From assembly GCA_027886185.1 (NCBI GenBank), contig WOAB01000052.1:1054001-1118000 (forward strand): a stretch of DNA of 64,000 nt, given 5' to 3'. Shown in pieces: positions 23,453 through 34,879 of this stretch. This DNA comes from Rheum nobile. Its lineage: Eukaryota; Streptophyta; Magnoliopsida; Caryophyllales; Polygonaceae. The position numbers and the translations under genes are program-made. Under the pieces are notes generated by a model that was not told where the DNA came from, did not search any database, and worked only from the letters and a program-made list of their open reading frames with translations. The first letter of the stretch is position 1, and each line of letters starts with the position of its first letter.

Positions 23453-23739
23453 GTGGTGATTCTCTGCTAATAAAACACACTCGCAAACTTGGAGTCCTCT
23501 AATTATTGAATGATAAATCCCAATTTCAAGATGAGTAAAGTACGTTTTCCTTTTATTGTTGAGGATTATGCACTTCAAATTTAAGGCTTCTTTGTCAGAT
23601 TTTCCATTTTTTTGTGTTTGTTGTGCTCGTTGTTGATGATCTTTTTACATCAAAGATTGATTGGCAGTCAAAACCTACAACCCTAAATTGGATGTGTGGG
23701 AGCTCTACCCTTCGGTGCGACAACGACATTGTTAACAAC
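23453..23739. other. Spacer and left part of a split repeat copy
   Basis: About 290 bp without a gene. Its last part (from about 23716) is the beginning of the repeat family whose other copy is at 26752; it ends with the ACAAC target duplication of the solo LTR. Confidence 0.55.
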
Positions 23740-25016
23740 TGATCCGCTCTACTTTGTAGTGCGTAACTAGGAGTTGTTACTAGTATTTGGGTGCCATTTA
23801 TGTGTGTTTAGAGCATAAGTTAGGAGAATGGAGTTGTGGAGAAAAAGTGTTGATTTGGTGGTTTTGAGTACTTAAATGAAGATTTATTGAAGATGGAGGC
23901 AAAGCCACAAGAGAAGCTGAAGACCGATACAAGAAGATTTCCGCGGTCGCGGAAATACCAGCCGCGGTCGTGGATCTCACCAGAAGCAGCGAGGCTACAG
24001 GAACTTTTCCGCGGTCGCGGAAGACGAGCCGCGGTTACGGATACTGTTCACGCGCGGGATCCGGGATTTTGTTTCGTCCCAGTTTTGTTTATTTTATTTT
24101 CCTTTTATTTCTTTTATCTTTTATTTCAATTATTTCCTTTTAGCATATTGTTTCCTATCTTATGGAAACTAGGTTTTGCTAGGTTTATATTCTTCTTTTC
24201 ATTAGCAGCCTTTTCATTACTCATTATTCAGAATTCAAGTTTACACATTATCGTTCAATGTTTCCCTTAGAGTTTGTATGCTTTGAAGACTATGAAGAAC
24301 TAAGCAACTTTTGCTTAGTCCAATGATTGAAGCCTTCGTTTGTATTTGGTTGTGAGATTATAACTCTATTTTCTTTCCTTTGATTATATTAATTCTCTTT
24401 GAGCTTCATCCCATTGATTCTTACTGATTTGACTGGCCTGATCATCTAGTTGATATTAGTAATTATCTATTGCTAGGGTTTGGATATTTCTAGTTGAAAT
24501 CCCTTATCTTGTGTAGCAACCACATATTCTAGGACTGGTTGGACTAGTTTATTGTGAAGAGAATTAATTACATGTCGAGTACTGACGGGTTGTTAAGTAT
24601 TGCATGTATCCTGGTTAATTCCTATGTTTACTGCTGCCTTTAGATTGAATCTTGATGGTTTCATGATTGTTTAATGGTAAGTATTTTCAGGGCTGGTTGA
24701 CCTGTCTATATACATAAGATCGGGACAGGAATATTCATAGGTAGGAATTGGAGATAATCTAGGATCAACCAATCAAACTGAAGTGTGGATATTTGTCTGA
24801 CTAAGTTACTTCTCACCCATTGATTACATCTTTTGCTTTGATTTACTTTGTTACTTGATTACAAACCAAAACCCCCATTTGTTACTATTGGCATAAAACC
24901 TTTTTCACTTAGGAAGATTGCTTACCTCCCTCTGGGATTCGACCCTTGCTTGCCTACTATACTTAGTTAGGTTTTTGAGGATTACTTTAATAGGCACTAC
25001 GACTTTAGCCCCATCA
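23740..25016. mobile_element. Solo LTR (1277 bp) with perfect target duplication
   Basis: A TG-to-CA segment (TGATCCGCTC to GCCCCATCA) flanked by ACAAC at 23735-23739 and 25017-25021. No internal retrotransposon coding lies next to it, which is the usual result of LTR-LTR recombination. It carries a GC-rich island with palindromes TTCCGCGGTCGCGGAA twice (about 23938 and 24008), in an otherwise AT-rich LTR. A frame at 23887-24270 inside it is not a gene. The lineage looks Gypsy-like but I cannot assign it. Confidence 0.88.
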
Positions 25017-25021
25017 ACAAC

Positions 25022-25560
25022 CATGAATCGAAGCTTCATAAGAAGTCGAATGAAATAAGATATTCACGATATTAGACGATGATATTCACAATATTCAATG
25101 GTGATATTCATGTAATTAAGAGATGGTATTCATGTAATTGGTTGTGTTATTAATGTAATCGGGTGGTGATCGATATTCATGAATTGTATGATGATATTCA
25201 TGTAATTTGGTGGTGATATACATATAATTGGATGGTGATATTCATGCAACAGAGTGTGATATTCATGTAATTGAGTGTGATATTCATATTAACAAGTGGT
25301 GATATACATGTTTGAAGTGATCATATTCATATAATTGAGTGGGTTGTCATGTAATTGTATGTGATATTCATGTAATTGAGTGTAATATTCATATTATCAT
25401 GTGTTGATATTTATGTTTTAAGTGGTGATATACATATCTTAAAAAATTAAATTGTTCACATATTAAACATATATATTCGTACAAACATGGACGATATTAA
25501 AGAAACAATGACAGAAGCAATAATAACGAATTTATAGATATGTGAATTCACACATTAAAA
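25022..25560. repeat. Minisatellite-bearing repeat, copy 1 (right part)
   Basis: It starts CCATGAATCGAAG and is dominated by about fifteen diverged units of about 22 bp around the core GTGATATTCATGTAATTG (25080-25440), then a tail with GACGATATTAAAGAAACAAT. The same order (head, repeats, tail) is found at 26752-27160. Confidence 0.75.
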
Positions 25561-26030
25561 TATTCATTAATTATCTCTAAAGAAAGCAGCATAATTATCT
25601 CTCATAAGATCATTTCTTTTTTATTTTTTTTAAATCAATAATCACTTACAATTCCCGGTGTTCAATATGCTATTGGATTCTAGAATAAAGTGATCGATCG
25701 TCGTCGGAAATGGAGAATTTTAAAGAGACGTAGATAATTGTGTTTAGATTTTTCCCACCACCCAATCGCAATCACTCAGACGTCTTGTGAGCTCACCTGA
25801 ATCGACTCACAAATCTCTCTTCTTTTCCCAATCCAATAATAGATGTCCACTTTTAGCCCTTTCCTTTGATACTTATTGATTTTTGAGTGATTTTCTTGCC
25901 CAATGACACTTATCAGCTCTCGTTTTCCACTTGCCTTTCTTTAATGTGTGTAAGCAAACGCATGCTTGCCACGTGGTTCTAAAAAAAAAAGAGAAGTGGA
26001 TTTTTTGTCTGACATTATCTTCTAGTCGTG
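25561..26030. other. AT-rich spacer
   Basis: No gene or clear repeat recognised over this 470-bp stretch. Confidence 0.5.
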
Positions 26031-26740
26031 CCTACAATGCGTTTTGTGTATTTGAGAACAAATAAATTTCCTCTAGACTTTCCACCATGGCGATCTTTGT
26101 ACTATTATCTCATTACACACAGAGGCACGTTACTAGAAGACCTACTTCCAATGAGTCGTAGCGATGAGCTCCCTGATGCCTTATTTGATTACCACTGAAT
26201 ATAAGCAGTACGTTATTAACTAGATGGTGGTATTTAACTGATCTTTTAGTTTGCGAGTTACCACCAACGCACTTTAGTTATGAGTATTCCTTAGACTCAT
26301 CAATCACCCGTTTGTTCCCTTGTTTAGTCATTCATTAGACTAACCAACCTTTCTATTTCCTTGCATGGTTGGTTGGTGTCATCCATCCTATACGACACAT
26401 CAGGTAAATCTTCCCAAGTTGAAGACGCGGGACGCCGACATTGAAGACAACTGTTTTTGCATATTTGACATTTGTTTTTATAATAAGGTTGAGGTCTTGT
26501 TATGTAACTTTTATATTTTTATAAGTCTTCCTCTATTACTTTTGATACATTATTAAGTTGCCATCTTCAGCAATGTCATTTGTAAGACAATTTTTGGATT
26601 AATTTATAATTGTCCGTATTATTGTATATATTTGTGATCAATACTATAAGCCTTGATGTTGTTTTGATTTTAGGTTTTGGAGATGGTTCGAGGGTTGTTG
26701 AATAGAGTGAAATGTCACCAAACATAATTAGTAACTGTGT
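26031..26740 (+). mobile_element. Ty3-type LTR fragment
   Basis: The part 26320-26402 matches 49956-50040 in the 2.2-kb solo LTR at about 85% by eye, including the shared CCTTGCATGGTTGGTTGGTG. Neighbouring sequence fits the same kind of LTR but I see neither end, so the limits given are approximate. Confidence 0.55.
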
Positions 26741-26751
26741 GAGCCCAAATC

Positions 26752-27160
26752 TGGCGCGACAATACCATTGTTAACCGCCATGAATCGAAGATTCAAAAAA
26801 ATCGACTGAAAGATGATATTCACGATATTAGACAATGATATTTATGATACTGACTGATGATATTAATTTAATTGGGTGGTGATCGATATTCATGAATTGA
26901 GTGGTGATATTCATGCAATTGGGTGGTGATATTCATTGTAATTGAATGTGATATTCATGTCATTGATTATGATCTTCATATTATCAAGTGGTGATATTAA
27001 TATTTGAAGTAGTGATATTCAAATTTTAAGTGGTGATATTCATGTCTTTCAGAAATTAAATATTCACATATCAAATAGAGATCTTTATACACTTACGGAC
27101 GATATTCAAGAAACAATGTTAGAAGCAACACGAACAAATTTATAGATCTACGAATTTGTA
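26752..27160. repeat. Minisatellite-bearing repeat, copy 2 (uninterrupted)
   Basis: Head GCGACAATACCATTGTTAAC, then CCATGAATCGAAG, then diverged GTGATATTCATG units, then a tail with GACGATATTCAAGAAACAATG. It shows the sequence that the solo LTR interrupts in copy 1. No terminal inverted repeat is evident; it could be a non-autonomous element of unknown class. Confidence 0.7.
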
Positions 27161-27650
27161 GAGCATTAGGACGCACTTGATCAATATTCATAAATACGCG
27201 ATTGATATTCATGAACATTGTAAAACTCGTTGAACACGAATTTATGTCGTGTGGTTTTGATGATGGATGAGTAATTGTAGTAGAAGGACGAAATTTGAGA
27301 GAAGATTATGAGTTGTTATGATTTATCTTTCCTAAAGATTCTATCTTTTTTTAATTTTAAAAATCAATATCTATTATTAGTTGTCTAATCTACTTCCGAA
27401 TCGCATTCCATACACACTCATGCACCCTCAAATCTCCCTAAAATCCAACCCTCCATCATCTTTCATCCAACGGTTCATATATGTCCATCCGTTTTACCAC
27501 AACAATCATTTTATCATAACCCTTTATATATTATATTGCCTACTTAAATCACACCAAGATTGTTGAATTTTTTATTCGAATGTGTTGATTTTATTTCCAT
27601 GACAAAGTAATCAATCCGATCAAGTGGAAACAAGAGTTTTACACGGTAAC
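27161..27650. other. AT-rich spacer
   Basis: About 490 bp with a few more stray ATATTCAT motifs (27180-27220). No gene seen. Confidence 0.5.
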
Positions 27651-27811
27651 ACACTCTTGGAACGATGTTGTTCCCTATGGTTTTGATAATGATAAACACC
27701 ATTAGGTTTTATGGTTTATTTATGTGTTTCAGGTTGTATGAACGAGTTTGGGAACATTGGAAATCAAGAGAAACAAAACTAATGAAGTAAAGGAACAAAA
27801 GTCAACAAGGT
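27651..27811 (+). repeat. Truncated 5' LTR of SIRE element 1
   Basis: Aligns with 31590-31745 (TTGGAACGATG start, then TTTTGATAATGAT and CAGGTTGTATGAA) and stops after GTCAACAAGG. Confidence 0.85.
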
Positions 27812-28780
27812 ATAATCAACAAAACATTGTTCCTTCTTGAACAGAAAGGAGAGATTCTGGTCGTTCAAGTCTATGTTGATGATATTATTTTTGGTTACTA
27901 ATCCTTCACTTGTAGAAAGCTTCAAGAACTTAATGAGTAGTCAGTTTGAGATGAGCATGATAGGGGAATTGTCATTCTTCTTGGAATTTCAAGTCTCATT
28001 GAGTGAAGTGGGAACGATGGTACATTAACAAAAATACATCAAGGAGTTGTTGAAGACGTACGGTATGGAAAATTCAATACATATTCATACTCCTATTTCT
28101 CCTAACTCTTGCTTGGCAGACTTGAACGGAAATGATGTGGATCTAACCATGTATAGAGGGATGATTGTTCATTCCTCTACCTCACGACAAGTATGCCAGA
28201 TATCATGCTCAATGTGTGCTTGTGTGCTAAATTTCAAGCAAACCCCAAGGAATCACACTTTAAGAAAGAGAAGAGAATCTTAAGGTACTTGAAGGGGAAC
28301 GACCACTTGTGTCTTTGGTATCAAATGGAACAATGCCCTTGAACTTGTTGGCTTCACATACGTTGATTTTGCTGGTACTTAGTGGACAAAAAAAGCACGC
28401 CTTGGATGGAACAATTCCTTGGCATTTGCTTACTTTCTTGGGGATCAAAGACACAAAATTTGATTTCCCATTCAACAGTCGTAGTTGAGTATGTGGGCGC
28501 CGTATCGTGTTGTGCCTATGTATTGTGGCTCAAGCAACAATTGTGGATTTTGGTATGTCTCTTAGCATTGTGCCCATAATGGTGATAATACTTGTGCTAT
28601 TAACATATCTAAGAATTCAATGTATCATTCTCGTACCAAGAACATTGATATTCTCCACCATTTTTTTCGTGATAATGTTGAGAAAGGTTTTATCAAAATG
28701 GATCATTGCAAGATTGAAGATCAAGTTGCACACATTTTCACCAAATAATTGTATAGACGGCCATATGAGCATCTAAGGAT
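27812..28780 (+). pseudogene. SIRE RT end and RNase H remnant
   Basis: The catalytic YVDDIIFG is readable near 27870 in one frame; the frame then shifts, giving SLVESFKNLMSSQFEMSMIGELSFF in pieces. MVDLTMYRGMI-like RT/RNase H text follows (28047-28283), then broken RNase H to about 28780. At least three frame changes and several stops are present. The Copia order and the residues match SIRE-type pol. Confidence 0.82.
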
Positions 28781-29545
28781 GCTCCTTGAACTGAGTAAGT
28801 CCATGCCCATTACTCCCTCAATGATTGGCTAAATCGATCTTATTTCAACATGAAATAGTACCTTAGTCGCTTATTGCTTAAAAAATGTTGATTTGTGAAG
28901 ATCTATTATGTGCTTTGTGTTATATTTCATCATTAATGTTACATTGTGATGTTAATTTTAAACTTCCTAGCAAAGCATGACAACATCTTATTTGAGCCAT
29001 AAACAATCAACTGGATCTTTGCACCTTCATGATATGTCGAAATGATAGTTGGTTGTCAAGGTAAATGTTCCATATGATCTTTTTACTTGTTTGCCAAACT
29101 TTGTTGGGTTTCATTATCTAATCTTATTTGGTTCCCACCATGATATTTTTTTGGATATGCTATATTATTTGTTTGAACCCCATGTTATACATACCGGCTT
29201 TGTCTATCCACTCATGGTTTTCAGAGAAGGGAACAAGTTCTATCAAATTCAAGGGGAACAGATCAGTAGAACAATGAGTATGGGGACATTGAAATTGAAG
29301 CGGGTGAATTTTCTTAGCGGTTACGTGTTGAGCGATTGTGAGAAGACGGCTCTGAAGAGAAGGAATAGTTGGCGCGTTCTTCGGGGTAGAAAAAGCATAA
29401 AGTGGTTGTTACCCATGAGAGAGAAAGGATCTCATTAGCGAGATTTTCAGAAGGCGGTGAGGCATGTAAGGTAAGTGTTTCCCAAATATTTATCCTTACC
29501 TTTTTCCTAATCTATCCTTAGCTATAAATACCCAACCCTCCTAAA

Positions 29546-29617
<72 letters not shown>

Positions 29618-29654
29618 CCTCCCTCCATTAATACTCTCACTGAGTCCCAAATCA
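28781..29654 (+). other. SIRE inter-ORF spacer
   Basis: Region between pol and the extra ORF. A 129-codon frame at 29049-29438 has no recognisable domain. A long CT repeat lies at 29549-29614. Confidence 0.55.
29549..29614. repeat. (CT)n microsatellite, about 32 units
   Basis: An uninterrupted CT run of about 65 bp in the SIRE spacer, just before the extra ORF. Its length suggests recent slippage. The complementary strand gives an artefactual Arg-Glu repeat frame. Confidence 0.95.
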
Positions 29655-30906
29655 ATGACGCCAAGGCACATGCAAAAAAGGCGCAACTCACCTTGTCCTC
29701 AAAGCCCATAAAAAACCAACATACCATCAAACGTCCTCACCGTCGCCTCTAAGGCAGTAGCTTTTGTAACCGTTGAGCTTGAAAAGAAAAATTCGTCAGA
29801 AAAATAAGTCTCCTGTAAAAAAAAGATGAAGGAGAAGGAAGCCTAGAAATTGACACCGGTGGATGAAGTGGTGGCCGAAAGCAAAGGCAAGGGAAAACCT
29901 CCTTGGGATAATGAAGAGGAATATTTTCCTATCAGTTCCCAGAATCTAGACGAGGAACAACAGATTGCCGATCTTGAGGCCTTGGTGACCGACAAGCCAC
30001 TAGAGATCGTTCTTGCTCTGAGCCTCAAAAGAAAGGCTGGTGAGGTTTCTCCATGAACAGAAAGCATTAACAAAGTTCTCAACCCTGATCCGCTTTGGTG
30101 CATGAGTGAATGTGCCTCCTAAAGAACGGCTAAGGTCAATGTCCATGCAGTCAAAGAAGATGGAAAAAATTGGAGAAGGCTATGCAACTAAGTCTCTAAA
30201 AGAAGCAAATATGATATTTCTTGTATTGGAGATCCTAGATCAGTTTCTGCAAAACCAAGGGTTTCAAGAGATTTGGGACATGATTGTTTTCCAAGGATGT
30301 GAATATTTGTATTAGTGCAAGGCATTGGTGGACACGAAACTAGTCCATGCGTTTTACTAGAATTTTGAGGCTAGCAAAACAAGCAACCTTGTGGAAACAA
30401 CAACGATAAGGTTAGTGGCCACGTCGTTCACATGTTACAACATAGCAAGAATGCTAAATGTTCCCTCAGAGGGCTTTCATGAGCTGCATATGGAAAAGAT
30501 GACCAAGAAGATGAATAAACTCAAGCCAAAGAGCGTGAAGCGCGTGTTCGACGCTGACTTGGCAACCTATTGGACAACTAATTTCACTCTAACCGGTCGC
30601 CTCACGCACCAATACATAATTAAAGTGGTTGTTCCTCGCCAAGAGAAGAGAAATGCCATCACCTCTATCAACATACTGGTGTTGGACTGGCTTATGAACA
30701 AGGACAAGATCGATCTTCCAAAGGTAATCATCCAGCACGTGTCTAAGTGCACTAGGAAGAATCACCCACTTCCTTACCATGGGATGTTGAGATTAGTTTT
30801 GGAAAGGAAACAACTATACACAATGAAGAATGAGGTCTTACTTGGTTATGAGGTGGAGATGGTGAATATCTCCAAAATGAAGAATCAAGGAGATGATAAA
30901 GGATGA
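29655..30906 (+). pseudogene. SIRE extra ('env-like position') ORF, copy 1
   Basis: Starts near the ATG at 29655 (MTPR) and is broken several times. The best part (30391-30906) reads TTTIRLVATSFTCYNIARML, then VVVPRQEKRNAITSINILVL and IDLPKVIIQHVSKCTRK, ending KNQGDDKG. I associate this block with the plant 'putative transposon protein' family, from memory. No membrane segment or signal peptide is seen, so it does not look like a real envelope protein despite its position between pol and LTR. A second copy is at 39395-40725. Confidence 0.7.
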
Positions 30907-31587
30907 AGTATCAAGGAGATGATAAAGGAACAGTGCTTCGATCTCTCGATGATAAGATGGAAGCTGGGGAAGGAACATCCAAGGGAAGTGGTTCTTTGAA
31001 TTAACGAATTAGGGAGGAGTTGAAGAAGCTGAATCACAAAGCCAATGTGTTGATTGATTTTATTCTGAACAAGGACGAGACAAAGGACCATAACCTAGAC
31101 ATCTAGGTGGATCCCCTCCTTGTTCCATTGCCCGTATTTTCTTATTTTTATGTTTTTTATGTTTTTGTGTTTTGTTTAACTCATTTATGCTTTTTAGTGT
31201 TTCTTGGTGATTTTCCCTAATTTATGTAATCAATTCAGTGCAAATCTAATGAATTATGATTTTGATATTAATTTGTGACTTAATGTGATAGTTCTTGTTT
31301 AAATTCTGATCCTTTGATGATGCCAAAAGGGGGAAATGTGGAAAATTTTGAAATGAACTCGACTCAAGCGAAGTAACAATTTTAGTTTTCTTGATTTCAA
31401 TGTTTTGAACATTGCTAATGTTTAAGGGGAATTTGATTATGAATCGAAAGTAAGTCATGTGATATCTATATATGGGGGACAGTGCTAGACATTTCCATAT
31501 TGACTGATGTTGATTGACTCTATACTTACCTACTTGATTTTTATGGACAATTTTGGATGGGTTTGCCACCATCAAAAAGGGAAAAAT
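30907..31587 (+). other. SIRE 3' untranslated region and polypurine tract
   Basis: AT-rich, with the phrase GATGATGCCAAAAGGGGGAA near 31315 shared with the second SIRE copy (41030). It ends in the purine run next to the LTR. Confidence 0.65.
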
Positions 31588-32476
31588 TGTTGGAACGATG
31601 TCATTCCCTAGTTTTGATAATGATTAACAACGTTAGGTATTATGGTTTACTTATGAGTTTCAGGTTGTATGAAAGAGTTTGGAAACATTAGAAACCAAGA
31701 GAAACAATACAAAAAAGTATAGGAACAAAGAGTCAACAAGGAAACAGATGTGTTGAGCGTAATAGAGAAAAGAAGTGTGCGCCCTCTGTGAAGAAATAAG
31801 AGAATGGAACAATGTTGAGGAACGAAGTGTTGACGCAGAGCGAAGCGCTAGGAACTTTGGATAAGATTGGTTAATATGGAAAGAAGATCTTGAAGATCAC
31901 TTGGGATTCAAGTCTCAAGATATGGTATAGATTTGACCATGTCCTTAACTTACAAATATTATCTTTGGAACAAGATAAGAGATTTTGTATTTATATAAAT
32001 AGATTTAAGCTAGGATATTTACCTTGTAGTTGACATGTGATGGGTCTTGCTAGGGTTAGTAAATGGGGTCTAGGACTATATATACTCGTAGATGAACCAT
32101 GTGTTAGGTTCTGCGACTAAGAGATTCTAGGGAAAATGTGAAGAGGAAGAACAAATGTATGAACTGTGTGAGTACTTTGTACTAGGGTTTTCTTTCCTTA
32201 GGTTGTTGGGGTTGCAATCACTTTCTTAGGTGTTAGGTGATCTAGGAATCATGTGTGACTAGATTTGATAACCTTTCTTGCTTGATTGATTGTAACCGAT
32301 TAATAACATAAGTAGGCGTTTAAAATCCTACTTGGTTAACCACCAAGAAGTAGAGGATTTTTTATTAACTTGTTGGTTAATTGGGTTTCCTCTATAAGGA
32401 ATTGTGTGTTGTTACTTCAACTGTTTTACAATTATTCCGCTGTCTAGGAAACAGTCCTACTGTTCCCTTATTAACA
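31588..32476 (+). repeat. 3' LTR of SIRE element 1
   Basis: 889 bp from TGTTGGAACGATG to CTTATTAACA. No clear target duplication was found with the damaged left end. Confidence 0.85.
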
Positions 32477-32609
32477 CACTATGATTCGACACACATTGCA
32501 GAAATTTAATAAATACGAATGAGAATGAAATACAAACATATATTAGAAAAAAAAGGAACACACGAATAAACCCAAACTGTTGCTTCTTAGATAGAAACCC
32601 TTTAACTAC

Positions 32610-33097
32610 TTAATTGTGGACGTGAGGGAGCTTGCACTGGTCGCCGTTGAAGTACACCTTCAAGGCGTCGTTGATGAACTTGAAGCTCCTTTTGTGCCTT
32701 GGCATTTGTAGCTCCATCCGAACCCAACCACCTGCCTTCAACACGTCATTCTTGTTTCTCTTACCATACAACAAAATCCCGGTGTCTCCAAATGCATCCC
32801 AAGTGAAGGGTTTGAAGTTGAAGTCGGATGAGACTCGAGTCAAGTTGTTGAGGATGGGATATAGCATGACCAGATTCCATGGCTTAATACTCTTATGATT
32901 GTTGGAGTTGGAGATGGAAATCTCGGCACCCAAGTAGTGTTTTGAAATTAAATTCAAGCGCCAACGGACGTGGACGGGCGAAGTAGATGGACAATGGGTG
33001 AACTTGTCATGGAGATTGGACCATAAAGAGAGGCAACATGAAGGTTGTTGTTTTCTTGTGAGAAACGTTGAATACGTGCACACTACTCTGAATGTCA
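32610..33097 (-). CDS. COBRA-like gene B, exon 5 (C-terminal part)
   Basis: The acceptor TTGCAG precedes 33097. The first codon ATG is split with exon 4 and continues TFRVVCTYSTF, matching the family's MTWNVTCTYSQF. Then come SCCLSL, and after CPSTS directly PVHVRW, where about 50 residues including the CxCxC motif would be expected. KPWNLVMLYP, LTRVSSDFNFKPF and VYFNGDQC follow as in normal COBRA proteins. The stop is at 32610. Two introns usual in this part are absent, so a deletion or an unusual gene form is likely. Confidence 0.83.
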
Positions 33098-33419
33098 CTG
33101 CAACATTAAATCGTATAAAAAAACACTCGGAAAATGTCGTCCACCAAGTTTCAGAAAATGTGTTTTTAGTTTTTAAGAGAAATAATTCAAAATTGGAAAC
33201 TCGTAATAAACAAGCCTTATATTATATCCGAGTTAGTTTCACTCTTCTAGATTGTTTGACTCCCTTAACTAGCAACCCATTCCCTCTCGTGATGTTTCTC
33301 CCGTGAGTTTCTAGTGAACTATGACTCTGTGAGTGATGCTTTGATTATATGAAACATTTTCTTTCACCTTTCATGGAACCTATTTTTGAAACAGAGCTCA
33401 AATGAAAAGGGTAACTTAC

Positions 33420-33579
33420 TGAGTGCTTGAGTTTTCCGAAGTCCATCTGGGGTGATGAAGGTAGTGGGCTGGATAACCTTGGCAGGCCCACAAGTGTATC
33501 CTAGGCCTGGGCCAAGTAGTGTGAAATTCTTAGGGAGCCTGACTGTCTTGTTTGTGGTCCCTGCCTGTCCCACTGAGAT
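33420..33579 (-). CDS. COBRA-like gene B, exon 4
   Basis: Acceptor TTTTCAG, then ISVGQAGTTNKTVRLPKNF, GPGLGYTCGPAKV and TPDGLRKTQAL, all close to the family consensus, then donor GTAAGT. The frame is intact over 53 codons. Confidence 0.9.
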
Positions 33580-33599
33580 CTGAAAATTAGTCAAATCAA

Positions 33600-34267
33600 A
33601 CTTGTCTGAAACTTACAATAGTTCTCATAAAATAAAATAAAAAATTACAATTGTGTTTCAGTTTAAGGGGGGGAAAACTTACACCTTGCTATAGAATTTG
33701 TTTTATAATGTTTTAAGCTTTATATTTTCTATTTCTTCAAAACTAAAAATAAAATTTTAGGGCTCATTTGGCAACTCAATTAGTTTTCAATTTATAATTT
33801 TGAAACATTTTTTATTTTCTTTTGTTATTAGTTTAATTACTTCAAAACATGTCATATCATAGTACTCACCACAATTCTCAAAGTTGTCGATTAAACTTTC
33901 AAAACCTGAAAATAGAGTTGTCAGTAATCTTTTTTTAGTTTTAAAAAACAAACAGAAAACATGAACCTCACATGGTTAGCAAAAAAGACCATAGTTTAAT
34001 TTTTTTCTTGGTTTTCAAATTTTAGTTAGCAGTTTTTATAATTAAGATGAATATGACGTATTCTAAAGAAATTATATGAATAATTATAAGAGAATAAAAT
34101 AATTGAAAGTTAAAAAATTTAAAATAAAGGGATATTCATCAAAGCCCTTAGTAATTATTTACATATTTATAATTCTTAACAATCCATCATCACATCATTT
34201 TGAAATTGAATTGGGTTATTGCAAAAATCACCCTTTATAGCGAAAAGAGTTTCTATCCTTATCTCTA
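33600..34267. other. AT-rich part of COBRA gene B intron 3
   Basis: No gene or recognisable repeat. Confidence 0.55.
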
Positions 34268-34271
34268 CTTG

Positions 34272-34875
34272 TGACACGGATCAAGATACTCCACCTCAAA
34301 ATCGTGCAACTCTTAGGCAACTCGACCACTTCGACAAGCTAAGTTAAGCCTTACCTCGATTATTGTCATAAAGGAAGCTTTTAATGAAGATGGCTAGAGA
34401 AGAATAACCAAAGGAAAATGTGGGAAAGAGCTTGCATTGTTTCTTGAAAGAGAGCTTTACATGGATCCTTCAATTGCTTCAATCCTTGGATGCTTAGGAA
34501 ATGACGGGGAAATGACGGGGTGATGTGGTATTTATACGCAAGTCATCCCCTTTATAATGGAGAACTATAGAGATTCTTAGGTTAAGTTATGTCTAGCCAA
34601 GTATATATCCTTCCTAAAATCCTTACATGCATTTATACAAGTCTAGAATATTCCAATGTATTTGAGGCATATCTACATGACTCCACACATGTCTAGAAAG
34701 ATCTACATGGGTCTAGGTTGTCCCTGATATTTCTAGATACCACCGAATAGTCCTAGACGCTTCTTGATGCACTCAAATTCTTCCGAAAGACTTCAAAAAG
34801 TTCAGGAATGTTCTAGACAACTTGTCTAGTTCTCCTTATTTAATGTACTTTAGGTAGGGAACGTTGTCCGTGTCA
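34272..34875 (-). mobile_element. 604-bp solo-LTR-like or TIR element
   Basis: Starts TGACACGGA and ends TCCGTGTCA, a perfect 9-bp inverted pair, with CTTG on both sides (34268-34271 and 34876-34879). A minus-strand box GTATAAATACC near 34530 would suit an LTR promoter. TG/CA ends favour a solo LTR; the long inverted ends could instead be those of a small DNA transposon. The duplication is only 4 bp. Confidence 0.55.
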
Positions 34876-34879
34876 CTTG

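Larger units (their letters stand above)
27651..32476 (+). mobile_element. SIRE-type Copia element 1, internally deleted
   Basis: The 3' LTR (31588-32476) is complete. The 5' LTR is only its first 160 bp (27651-27811), joined directly to the reverse transcriptase. The rest of the 5' LTR, gag, protease, integrase and half of RT are missing. Remaining are the RT end, RNase H, a long spacer and an extra ORF before the LTR. The purine tract next to the LTR (AAAAAGGGAAAAAT) and the extra ORF in that place mark the SIRE/Maximus lineage. Confidence 0.87.

Noticed and set aside
23887..24270. 127-codon frame with a hydrophobic C-terminus
   Set aside because: It lies wholly inside a solo LTR with a perfect target duplication; no family resemblance.
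25060..27220. Regularly spaced repeats considered as a CRISPR-like array
   Set aside because: Units are diverged, spacers are not unique, and the DNA is from a plant nucleus.
29518..29730. Arg-Glu repeat frame on the minus strand
   Set aside because: Direct product of the CT microsatellite.
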